From: Ciona intestinalis
Taxonomy: Eukaryota; Chordata; Ascidiacea; Phlebobranchia; Cionidae
DNA: 64,000 nt
Direction of reading: 5' to 3'
NCBI RefSeq assembly: GCF_000224145.3
Contig: NW_004190506.2
Location: 367,517 to 431,516 of the forward strand
In this document: positions 32,362 through 48,400 of the stretch, in pieces
Layout of the letters: every line of letters starts with the position of its first letter
Position numbering within the stretch: position 1 is the stretch's first letter
Program-made: the position numbers and the translations under genes
Notes under the pieces: model-generated
What the model was told of the DNA's origin: nothing
What the model saw: only the letters and a program-made list of their open reading frames with translations
Databases searched by the model: none

Positions 32362-32696
32362 TAATACCCTTTTTGCATGGTCACTTTTATGCGCGTAAGT
32401 ACTCGCATATTTACTCGCAAAAAGTTAACACACATAACGTCATAAGCGTGTCATCTGCTGTAGGAGGTTGGTTGTTACTCGCATAATGCGAGTAAAGAAA
32501 AGTAAGGTGAAAGTACGCAGTTTTACTTTTAAGAGCCTAATCTTTTTCGGGTATTAATTTTATAGCTTTTCGATAGTAATAGCACCATAAAGTATTAAAA
32601 CTTATTTTATAAACTAGATTTAATAATATTGCGGTAAAATAAGCTTACTCAATATTGATACGCGCATAAACCAATGACCATGCAAAATGGGTATAA
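32362..32696. mobile_element. Inverted-repeat element, second MITE type (~335 bp)
   Basis: Left end taataccctttttgcatggt, then ttatgcgcgta; right end in inverse: tacgcgcataaaccaatgac, then catgcaaaatgggtata. The termini are unrelated to family A. The interior holds several ttactcgcat/gcgagtaa motifs, with a perfect palindrome at 32475-32495 (10-base arms around one base). Confidence 0.65.
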
Positions 32697-33097
32697 TATA
32701 CTGTTACTGATAGTTTATATAGGTTAAAAAATTTCACGCTGCTTCAGTGCTTTTACATAAAGAAACTATTGTTATATAGTCTTTAGTCGCCAAATTGGCG
32801 GTTTGGTAAGAGAGCGTTCTTTTACTTTTAGAAAAAAGAGAATAAGCCTACTCTGTAATGCAGGGACGTGGACAGTAGACACCTAAAGCCAGAATGGCCG
32901 AGAATAAAAGAAACGCTATATACCTTATTTTAGCGGGGGCTGTGCCGCTGTGGGATACGCTCATTGCTTTTGTAGCTGTAACCTGAAACCAGCATCCTTT
33001 CTTGAGCTCTCGATCGCCAAGCTGGTTAATCAGGCTGCGGCTATTCGAAAACCAACATATATTACATTGAGCTCGCACCAGTCAAGCCAGTTGATCC

Positions 33098-33208
33098 ACA
33101 AAGTAACTTGCTAATTCGAAAGCTGGCACGAAATGTATGAAACAGAACACCCGTGTTTAACGACTGTCGTCTTCCGTCGACGCGAGGATTAAGTAAGTAA
33201 GTTACATG
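33098..33208 (+). mobile_element. SINE 3' tail
   Basis: tccacaaagtaacttgctaa, ggcacgaaatgtatgaaaca, acacccgtgtttaacgactg and gacgcgaggattaagtaagt. Confidence 0.7.
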
Positions 33209-34201
33209 TATGGCTGTCCATTCTAAATACAGTACACACTGAGCTCGCGACCGTCAAGTCAGTTGTTTAGGGTTTTTCATTCTAAGCACAGTACAATTTT
33301 AATTCTAAAGTTTCATAAGGTTCTGAAGTTTGATAAGAAAAAAAAACAGTATTGCACCTGCTGCAATTCTAAGTGACGCCACATTACGTATCACACCACT
33401 TAATCATTCAATGCCAACGATCCGGATACAATTGTTCTCAATGATACCCTATTGAGCCAACGGTCTCGACGTTGGTCTCTACTAACATCTGTATTCAGCG
33501 TTTTTGGCGGCGTTATAACTTGCCTTGAAATGGTGCGTCTCATATTTTACGAATCAGTTGGTTATACCAGTACTACAGTAATTACAGCTCAAGTTAAACG
33601 GATTTGCTGTAATTTTCTACAATTTACATTTTTCCGAACCATGAAACGCAAAACTTATTTATAACTAAATCCCTAAACAAAAAGAAAACAAGTCTTTTTT
33701 CTATCGGTATCTAAAACTGAATGGAAAACCTAAGAACTAAACTAACTACACCAATTAACATACGGCTTATAGCTGGCAGGTACTAACAGCTGATTTTAAA
33801 CAGATGCCCAGGCGAGCTAACACAGCGCTTTTCCGAATCGGAATGCAGGGATAATTGACCGCAGTTAATAATTACCATTCGAGGAAGAAACTCAACAAAT
33901 TGAAATAATTTATAACTACTATAACATTGCGGCTTTGATTTGTAGGCTCCATAGCAATCGAACTACGCTATACAATGTCAATATCTCATATTAATTAAGC
34001 ACCAATAAGTAAATATTGCGTGCTAGCAACTACACATTACATTCGCAGTTCAAAAAGAACAAACATTATATGATATCGTTATAGGCACCACTTACAGCAT
34101 AAAAGGAGCCCGAGGCGTTTTGTCCTTCTTACCTAAATTCGCAATACATAGCAAAATATATTCAGTTTACGGGTATGGTTGTTCTGAACACAAAGTTACC
34201 T

Positions 34202-34400
34202 ATAGTAGGGTGGGGGGTATGCTGGGACACCTTTTTAATCCCTTTTCTCGTTCCATTTGGTAGTAAACAAAGAATACATTCAAAGAATTATAAAACCGTA
34301 TATTCGCGACTTCCATAGACCATTGTTAAATGTTTAAAACACAATCAGGATATTAAGATATTATGCGCTAAAGGTGTCCCATCTTCTCCCACGCTACTAT
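34202..34400 (-). mobile_element. MITE family A, full length
   Basis: tatagtagggtggggggtat to tcttctcccacgctactata. Confidence 0.88.
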
Positions 34401-34407
34401 AAGTAAT

Positions 34408-34480
34408 ATGTCATAACTGCAAAACGGACACAAGGTGTATGTATAAACACTTGTGTTATGACGACTGGCAAATACGAGAC
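34408..34480 (+). mobile_element. SINE 3' tail fragment
   Basis: acacaaggtgtatgtataaa, then cacttgtgttatgacgactg; short and diverged. Confidence 0.5.
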
Positions 34481-35081
34481 GTGGTTCCTGAAGCATGTCA
34501 CACCTAAACTGCATTGTAGACTAGCATTGCTCGTTTTCATGCACCGCTTTTTACAACGGAGTTCTCCTAACATACAACGTATATAGTATGCTATTACTTG
34601 GATTCCTTTAGGCGAGGAAAAAAGAGCGGCGAGGCGCGCTTGCCACAATTCGGTCTTGACCATGGATACCTAAACATAGGCATAGATATGTATGGTATTA
34701 CGAACATTGTACTACGTATACCGAAACAGGGGATAAGATGGCTTTTGTATTCAATGCAAAAGCCATATAGAAACTGTAAAAGATAGCCCTGTTCGAGCTA
34801 AATACCAAAGACAGGAAAAGATTGTTAAGCAGAAGCATTTACCCTTTATAGAGAAACGGACCCTGGTTTCGGACTATGCGAGTTAGTCGTATTGCTTCAA
34901 ACCTTCTCAGTGCACAACATAGGAAAACGAACAGGTGCAGTCGGCCTACATCGTTGCCCCATATGTTAAACTGTACAAATGTGGAAAGCGTGTTTTTTAA
35001 CATTTAAAATGTATTATTATTGTGATGTCGCTCGGTCATTTTTGAATAATCCTGGTTGTTTGCTCAAGTATCCGGCGCCGT

Positions 35082-35385
35082 GGCATAGTGAATAGCGCGC
35101 CTGCCTGTAACTAATATGTAATGGGTTCAAGGCTGGTTGCTGCTACCATTGTGGGTGTATGTGTCCTTGGGCATAACACTTAACGACAATTGCTTCAACC
35201 CAGTGGTCACTAATGGGTTGTCCAAATTATCAGCCATACATAAAAACATCCAAAAAAATAATTACCCACAAAGTAACATACATGGTAAGTCGTAAGCTGG
35301 CACGAGGTGTTAAATCCGTGTAATAAACAACGACTGTCGTTTTCCGGCCACGCGAGGATAAAGTTACATTCATTCATTCAAGTAC
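35082..35385 (+). mobile_element. SINE, full length (best reference copy)
   Basis: Head cgccgtggcatagtgaatag (A-box) and gggttcaaggctggttg (B-box), then taccattgtgggtgtatgtg, cacttaacgacaattgcttc, cagtggtcactaatgggttg, an A-rich link, acccacaaagtaacatacat, gtaagctggcacgaggtgtt, ttccggccacgcgaggataa and a repeated cattcattca 3' end. Confidence 0.9.
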
Positions 35386-35479
35386 AAAACAGTAACCCCT
35401 TACACGATTTTTCCTCACTATATAAAATATCATCCGATCAAAAAGAACTAACAAGGACTCAAGATTCGAATGGTAGTTT

Positions 35480-35485
35480 TTTATT
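35480..35485 (-). terminator. Possible polyadenylation signal of IDH2
   Basis: AATAAA on the minus strand, about 310 bases after the stop codon; placement only. Confidence 0.35.
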
Positions 35486-35791
35486 TGCTCCTTTAATAAA
35501 ACCTGCTTGAAAAGTTTTTTGACACCGATCAATAAACAGCATCATAAAAACAAGGCACGAAATGAAATAAAACCTGAAATTCGCCCAAAAATTTCATTCT
35601 ATGCGGCAAATAGCACAATTATCCCTTTTCTAAAACAAATGAGAAAACTACAGGTATAGAATTAATTTGACAGTGATTTTTTTCCCATTACCTAATTGTT
35701 ATGCTGGTAATAGGTGAAGTGGTTAGACAGCAGATATACGATTTAAAACTGATCATTATTATTTAAAAACGGTTGGATTAAATTTAATAAT

Positions 35792-41039
<5,248 letters not shown>

Positions 41040-41820
41040 GGTGTACAGATTGATTTACAGTTTTTTTTGGTTTTAAACAATAAAACGACAAACTGCGAGC
41101 CATATAAACATAAATAACCATTTTGTCATTAAAACTATAGTAAATAAAATAAAACTATCGGACTTCAGCAGCACAATATTTCGGGATCCTACATTCCTAC
41201 GTGTTCCAAATAAACTTTACCTTCTGCATTTAAAGCAAAAGTTACAAAAACATACATTAATATTCTTAATCATAGGATTCCCTTCACATCGAACTGTAGC
41301 GAAGTAATACACACCGTCCTCTGCGTAACCTTTACTCTTCTAACAAACAACGCGACGCACATTTTTCTATAGGGACTCGTAGTTAAACTGGCTACGTTCA
41401 TGACACGTCATTACACTAAGTTGCCACAAGTGCTTTTCAAAGAGCTGTTGGCGTTTTGATCGTTTTTTACAAATTCTACAGCTATCCTTCTAATTATATA
41501 GCCAAGGGGCAGTTTTTTATACAGCTAGAAGCATTTTAAAATCTCTTGTTTTCTGACTTTGCGAATGAAAGCAATTAAACATTGCTCAAAATCAAATAAA
41601 AGTAATTGATTTTTGTCAACTTTCCAGTTGGGTGTATTCGTTTTGTTTCAACTGTGTACACAAAATGTATGAAGTAAGAACTAACAAAGAAGAAATGGTA
41701 AAATTGCCGTGTACTGCGGGTTAGGCTTACATGGCATTAATAGAAAAAAAAGTAAATGAAATATATTAAACACAAATAAAGCATTGAAATTCGTTTAAAA
41801 TCTGCTTAAAAAAACATAAA
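41040..41820. other. IDH2 upstream region / ShKT gene 3' flank
   Basis: 781 bases between two minus-strand genes; IDH2 promoter expected. No repeat or further gene recognised. Confidence 0.5.
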
Positions 41821-42143
41821 TTATACAAAGTAAATGCAAGTTGCTAATCCCATTGAAACAAGTAATTTAAAGCATTTTCTGCTAGAGTATACCCTTGGAA
41901 AGCGAATAAATCCAGCCAACCAAATGAGTACCAAAACCCCTGCGCATAATTTCAACGCTATTTTCAGCGGTTGCGATGTAGGTTCGCATATCTTGCAACT
42001 TAACATGCAATGTTTACGCATCCACTTTACATATTGCTTCCCCTTTTCCTCGTTGTCGCAAAATCCCATCTCTGCCCAAACGGGACAGTCTTCCACAAAC
42101 GTTGGGTTGTCTGCACATTCGCCGTCAGCTAGAAAAAATAACT

Positions 42144-42188
<45 letters not shown>

Positions 42189-42990
42189 ACTTGCAGTAGG
42201 GTGGAAGAAGATGGGACACCTTTTGTTCTATTTTCTCGTCCGATTTGACAGTAAACAAAGAATAGTCAAAGAATTATAAAACCTTATATCCCCACGACTG
42301 TCATAGGCTGTTGCCAATTATTTAAAACAAGATCAGAACATTCGGATATCATCTGCTAAAAATGTCCCATCTTACACCACTGTATTACATTTTCTGATTT
42401 GAACACATTCCTATATAAATTAATGTAGTCGCCTTTATTATCCACTTGTTTATCGTTATACTCATTGCTGTGTTATTTTGTAAACAAAATTCTTACCTGT
42501 CCAATACTCTGGGGGAACTGGAGGGAAAACGACGTCCTTTGAAAATTTCGGAGATTTTTCAACCTGGTCATTGTTGCTATTCACCTGCCAAATAAATGAG
42601 CACATTCACTTAACATATGTTCACAAAAATTTAAACATTCCTTTAAAGAGAAATAGCTTTCACTTTGGGCAGCGCTATTAAGGCGTGAGAGGACACTTTT
42701 GACACATTTTATCCAAATTATTGTTTGTGTTTTTTGGTAATTTGTGTTACAATTACCAATGGTCTATGTGTGGGTCGCGTAAGGATATGGTTTTATAGTT
42801 CTTCGAAGTTCGAATATTCTTTGTTAGCTACCGAATGGGACGAGAAAATAGAATGAAAAAATGTTCCATCTTTCCCCACTCTACTATACACATAAGGATA
42901 AAACATTTGCTTAACATTTGGGCTTACCTTGGATGATTCGGCGACAAATATGTGATAATTCACACACATGATCATAACGAACAGCTTCAT
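41821..42990 (-). CDS. Small secretory-pathway ShKT-domain membrane protein
   Basis: Exons 42928-42990, 42497-42584 and 41821-42128 join in phase to 152 residues. Residues 1-18 (MKLFVMIMCVNYHIFVAE) form a signal peptide. A short Pro-rich linker follows (VVFPPVPPEYWT). One ShKT domain spans residues 55-98 with all six cysteines (C55, C65, C74, C91, C95, C98) and the typical CxDxxxxxxxxC, W and GxC spacing. ShKT domains fold like the sea-anemone K-channel toxin and also occur in astacins and many invertebrate secreted proteins. Next is a hydrophobic span (KIALKLCAGVLVLIWLAGFI, about 105-124) and a second hydrophobic C-terminal stretch, so the ShKT domain is probably displayed at the cell surface. 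Function unknown. The exon 3 acceptor is followed closely by a long TA run in the intron. Confidence 0.85.
42146..42183. repeat. TA dinucleotide microsatellite
   Basis: About 19 TA units just upstream of the acceptor of ShKT exon 3. Confidence 0.95.
42195..42390 (-). mobile_element. MITE family A
   Basis: agtagggtggaagaagatgg to cccatcttacaccactgtat; it adjoins the TA run. ShKT intron 2. Confidence 0.82.
42687..42890 (+). mobile_element. MITE family A, left tip eroded
   Basis: gagaggacacttttgacaca to ctttccccactctactata. ShKT intron 1. Confidence 0.8.
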
Positions 42991-43369
42991 ACTGCGGAAC
43001 TATATCTTCCCACTTGTAAGCTTCTTCAGCTATTTGGCAAGCGAGCTTTGTACAGCCTTTGCCAGTCACGAGTGTGCAATATTAAACTATGCGTTGCTAT
43101 ATATATATCGCAGCATGGAAGCAACTCTGAGTTTTGCCCTGGGGCGGCATACGTGTATATGCGCAATCAGATTATACAGGGGTGTACGATTACACGGTGC
43201 CTGTTCTTCAGGAGATCCGGTGTTGTGGAATTGCGTGTTCATGCCGTTGTATTTATGTTTCGTTAAAAGTTTGCGGGGATATTCAATAAAATGTGCTAGT
43301 ATTAGCGCATTACGAAGAATACACATACACACAAAAAGATATTGTTTATACAATAAACACAAAGTACTT

Positions 43370-43562
43370 TAGAGAAGAATATGGGAAACCTTTAGTGCAT
43401 GTTGTATCCAAATATCCTGATCGTGTTTTAAACTATTATCAACGGTCTATGGGAGTCGTAAAGATATAGTTTTATAATTCCTTAAATGTTCTTTGTTTAC
43501 TACAGAATTGGACAAAAAATAGAATAAAATGGTGTCCCACCTTCCCTTATCTTCTACTATAC
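43370..43562 (+). mobile_element. MITE family A, left tip diverged
   Basis: gaatatgggaaacctttagt, cctgatcgtgttttaaacta and caccttcccttatcttctac. Confidence 0.8.
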
Positions 43563-44138
43563 GTTCTAGTAGGGCAGTAGGCTATGGTTAATACACAACT
43601 ATAAACCGATAAGAGGCAATTATGCGAGCCTGCAGAAGAAAACTATAAGTTCTTTGAGATGGTAAAATATTGCACTCAGCTAAAATACATTTTAAACGAA
43701 TCCAAACTGTAATAAGAATAAATCTTTAAACTGTCAAATGGCAGATACTATTTATATTTTATACAACGCATGTTTATATTCCCACATGTAATGCGAAACC
43801 ATCTGTTCAACGTTGACTAGTTTTAGCTTTGTGTTATTGACGGGACACACAGGAATACAACCGCATTTTAACGCCTGTCATTTTCCGATTAACGAGTGGA
43901 TAATTGCTACTATATAATGGTCGTAACTTACAACGTCTGTTGGTTACAGGAATAACACGCTTTCGAATCCACGTCGTCGAAAACGTGGAATTCAATTAAC
44001 TTTCGTTTTCGTGCTGATTGCTTGAAGCAATTAGAGACGTTTTATGAACACTTGAACTAAACTGAAAATAATTTATACATTAAATGGTAGCACCCAATTA
44101 CCACACTGCACCTGTTCAACACAATCAACTAGGTATTG

Positions 44139-44292
44139 TATAGTAGGGTGGGTAAAAATGGGACACCTTACCTTTTTATTTTCTCGGTCCATTTGGTAGT
44201 AAACAAAGAACATTTATTATAAAAAAAAATTATTATAAAACTTATCCTTATATTTAAATATTATGAGCCAGACCTCCCATCATACTATATAT
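44139..44292 (-). mobile_element. MITE family A, internally deleted
   Basis: tatagtagggtgggtaaaaa to ccagacctcccatcatacta; the middle is shortened. Confidence 0.75.
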
Positions 44293-44379
44293 CATGTAAG
44301 AGCACGTTCTGAACTGGTCATACAAGCTGCATAATAGGGTTTTTACCAACGCATAGAGAACGAATAAAACTTGTTTATT

Positions 44380-44587
44380 ACGTGACCAGACAACGACAGT
44401 TGGTATAACATGGATGCTATATTTTATACACCTCGTGCCCGATTTTCAGTTACTACGAATGTAACATTGTGTGTGGCTTTTATTCTGTATAACTGACAAC
44501 TCGGACAACCCATTAGCGACCACCGGTTCGGAGCAATGACCGCCGAAGGATTCATACGCCAACAATAGTAGCAGAGATAAAACTTTA
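44380..44587 (-). mobile_element. SINE, head lost
   Basis: acgacagttggtataacatg, cacctcgtgcccgattttca, ctgacaactcggacaaccca and gccaacaatagtagcagaga. A MITE begins a few bases after it. Confidence 0.75.
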
Positions 44588-44590
44588 GTA

Positions 44591-44786
44591 CAGTAGGGTG
44601 GGGGAAGATGGGACATCTTTTGACTCTATTTTCTCATCCCATTTAATAGTAAACAAGAAACATTCAAAGATTTATAAAACTATATCCTCGCGACTCTTAT
44701 AGACCGTTGTTAATTGTTTAAAACACGATCAGGATATTTGGATGTTACGTGCTAAAGGTGTCCCATCTTCCCCCACCCTACTATAT
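44591..44786 (-). mobile_element. MITE family A, full length (good reference copy)
   Basis: cagtagggtgggggaagatg to ttcccccaccctactatata; both terminal repeats are near-perfect. Confidence 0.92.
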
Positions 44787-45415
44787 ATCAATATTAAGTA
44801 CCATGGGTTAGCTAATACTAAAACGTCCAAAAGTTTAAAACACATTTATTGCGAACCAGATAAAATTACTGACCGATTTATACATATTGTGTGAGAAAGT
44901 TTGATGCTATGTATTGCACACTGTTAAGATTTAAACTGCTACTTTGAACTAAACCGGGCTTTAATATAATAGGAGTTATCACGTCACTATATCTTTCTTT
45001 GGCTCGTGTCCAACGTTTCGGCTCAAAAGTAAAATAAAACAGTGTAGAAAAACGAAGAAGGTCAGTTAAAGGGCACTATATATGCTTGTTGCGCTTTGCC
45101 AACAGCAAGGCAGGCAGAACTTACATTTAGAATGCATTGAGTTCAAAAAAACAAAAAATCCAGGTTTCCTATATTAGTGAATCACTCGCTATACGTTGAT
45201 ACATGCTAGTAATTAGAATTAAGAACAATGTACATATTATACTACCCTTTGGTTAGCACATTTGTTTTCGATTTCACCTGATTGTTCTTCATAAATTATT
45301 GCTTTTATATGTGGTTGTATTAAGACACCATGCCAGATTTGACCCTCCTAAAGTTTTCTCCGTCCTGGTGCTACTGGCCAGCTCAAGCTCATACAGTTCA
45401 TGATGCGTAGCTCGG

Positions 45416-48400
45416 TCAACCATCTTGTGGTGGTGGGGTGAACCAGCCGTTCTTTTCGTGGATTTGAACCAATCTTTGGAAGGATTGTTGAGCTCTTGAT
45501 AGACTGTATGTCGACTGTAACACATATGGCATAAAAAAAACATCATTTAATAAAATTGGAATGTATTAATGTAATAAATTTGGGATTTTTTGGAATATTT
45601 TAAATCAACATATAGAACTGTGGTATAACAGTGGTCTTTTTACTGTGAGAATACATTTAGATAATTCTGTAAATATTCTGTTTCCTACCAATAAGACTAA
45701 TATTAGGCAAATATTGCAAACGAAATTCAGACTTCAGAGAGACACCTAAAAAAATCAAAAAATCATTACAAATGACAAAACAAATTTATTACAATTGATA
45801 TTCACTAATGATTAATAGATTAACCTTAACATTAATACCTTAGAACACTCAATAGCTCAAGCAATATCCAAGCAACATAAGAGGAGCTGGTTAATTATTT
45901 AACAAAGGTATCGACTTACAGATGATGCCCCGAATTGAATTCTAGCTTTGCCCTTGACTAGAGTTGCCATTATTTGCATAATAAGTGACTCAATTGAATA
46001 AGCGCTGCTCCAACCCTGTTTGGTCAATAGTTCCATACATATTGCCCCACCCCCAAGTACAAACCTAGAAAGACGTAAGAACTTTGGAAGAAGTATAATA
46101 CAACAGGTTTTATAATGTAACGAACACCTTTTTAAGTGTAGTTTAGGGGTATATTTTTGAGGTAGTATAATTCTTTTGAAGTGGTATAATGTTTGTTAAA
46201 ACTTCCTTCAAACAACTAAGTGTGTAACTGTATAAATATAAAATTCTGAATTATGTGCATTGTATATTAAAAAAGGATAAAACATTGGGATTAAAATAAA
46301 TGTGATAATGAACATTAATATCAAAATATCAATATCCTAATCTATAAACAATTAAGAACAAACCACACATGTTTTATATGGTGTGGGGGAAAGCAATTAC
46401 AGAATTTTTAATCTTTACCTACGTATACAATAATACATCACTAGAACCGGAACTAAATCTTCATTCCCAATTTTTTTGTTCAACTGGTAACGATTTCGAG
46501 TTATCGTCACTTATAATTTTACTATTTTTTTTGGTATACGTAAGTTAAAAAAACAACAGAAGTTCTTTTTGTTACTTATGACAAAGAAAATGTTTTAAAA
46601 TAATGAAAAACACAGAACCAGAATCGGTAGAAAATAAGACTTACCAACCAGTTAATTTTTTACAAATATCTTTAAAGCTTTGGTATTAAAATATCTTATA
46701 ATAATAGAACAAAAAGATATGATATATGTATATATATATATATATATGGTGAAGACCAATTAATAAATCTATTTTAAATACTCTGTATACAATACTAGAA
46801 ACAGATTCAGTAGACTTACCCTCCAGATAAAACAGGACACACCACTCTTACAAATTTACAAATATCTTTAAAGCTTTGGTATAAAAAAATCTTATAATAT
46901 AAAATGAACACGATATGAAATATATATACCGTGAAGAGCAATTAATGAATCTAAAGCTTTTGTATACAATTCTAGAAACAGATTCAGTAGACTTACCCTC
47001 CAGTTAAAACAGGACACACCACTCTTACAAAGGGAGGGTCAAACGGAAAGTTGTCTCTGAATGAAACACCCATGATTATCGAGGCTTGGCCCCCGTTAGC
47101 TTTCAATTCCTTTAAATCAGCATGCAGGTGGCTATCAGGGTCTACTTTGAGTATTTGTACATGCCATTCATACAAACTATCATTCACAAGTTCAACGTTG
47201 TAACAACCTGGGAGCAGAAGTGTAATGTTATGGATGTAGGATGTGACATATGTATTAGTTTTAAAAAATATGTATTAGTATTACCTTACTGTTTAAGTGT
47301 GTATACAAACAAGCAAGGCAAAAATAATATTGTTAAATCATATTTGTTACTATCTTACTAATAAGTGTAATGTTAGGAGTGCATGTGAAAATTAGTGACA
47401 TGATATGTTTTAGTGATTTTAGATAAAAAAAACAGCTATTAGCCTACTGTCCTACTGTTAAAGCCGACATATAGTAGGATGGGGAAAGTTGGGACACATT
47501 TTAACTCTATTTTCTTGTACCATGTGGTAGTAAACAAGAAACTTTCAAAGAATTGTAAAACTATATGCTCAAAACTCCCATAGAGCGTTGTTAACTGTTT
47601 AAAACACGATCAGGAAATTCGGATATTATGTGCCAAAGGTGTCCCATCTTCCCCCATCCTACTATATCATGTAACTGTTGCTAACTGATGTGCAGTGTTG
47701 TGTATTAAACAATACAGAACTTCAGTGGCTTGTGAGGTGGACTATTAAGACAGAGTATGACAGGTCCCCTACTGTTATTATATTAGTGTTAGGTACTGCA
47801 TTCCCATTCACAAAGTGTAACACTAAGAAGTAATTTTAACTACTAATAAGTTGAACAGAATTTACTATATTTCACACACCTTGCTTGAAACTTTCTGACC
47901 GGTAAATTGCTTTCAATTCTTTGAGTAATCTATCAGATGCTTGAACGGAACCAGATATTCGGCCCTGATTGAAAATAACCATGTAAGTAAAAATTACAAG
48001 TTTTAAATTTACTTAAACTATACAGTAATGTAGAAACTTTTTACCAATAATTGTATATCAAGTTTAGTCATATTATGTTTTAAAGACAGTCTGACAGTTA
48101 TATTTGTTTGATGTCAATTTTATGTTTAAAGGTAGTCCTAGGGCTGTTTTATTTGTTCTATGTCAATACGATTTTCGTTATGGTGCTCTTTAAAGTCAAA
48201 TATGTCAATTTTTTTATGTTAAACTTACATCGATGTAATCTTTCCTTTGTGTTTGTCGTATTTTATCAAGTATAGCGAGATTCTCAGTAGAAATGTCGCT
48301 GTTTTCCTTCTCAGCTTTTGCTGTTTCAGCCGCAACATCTTCTTGTAAAACATCATCCTAAAAAAATCAAATCAAAGTATTTAAAAAATATTGGAAAAAT

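Larger units (their letters stand above)
29705..35791. other. Gene-free 6-kb stretch between NXPE and IDH2
   Basis: No coding gene found. Content: MITE family A copies at 29733, 30168, 31279 and 34202, two other inverted-repeat elements (30712-31178, 32362-32696), one repeat D copy, SINE pieces, and AT-rich unique sequence at 31750-32340 and 33210-34200. Confidence 0.6.
42991..45415. other. Gene-free stretch upstream of ShKT gene
   Basis: ShKT promoter side plus the UBE2Q 3' flank. It holds three MITEs and one SINE, with unique AT-rich sequence between. Overlapping open frames near 42952-43372 have no recognisable protein features. Confidence 0.55.

Noticed and set aside
34598-34786. 62-residue plus-strand frame in the NXPE-IDH2 spacer
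   Set aside because: No similarity recognised and no splice or promoter context; within chance length for this region.
35085-35140. tRNA gene
   Set aside because: A- and B-box-like sequences are present but continue into the repeated SINE body, with no closing acceptor stem. The same holds for the heads at 7717, 26102 and 62394.
42952-43372. Overlapping 91-134 residue frames upstream of the ShKT gene
   Set aside because: Three frames on two strands over the same DNA, no recognisable features, and they overlap the ShKT first exon in antisense.
46820-46854. Extra UBE2Q exon
   Set aside because: Only the exon's 3' end and donor are copied, with no acceptor, so it is a duplicated splice donor rather than an exon.
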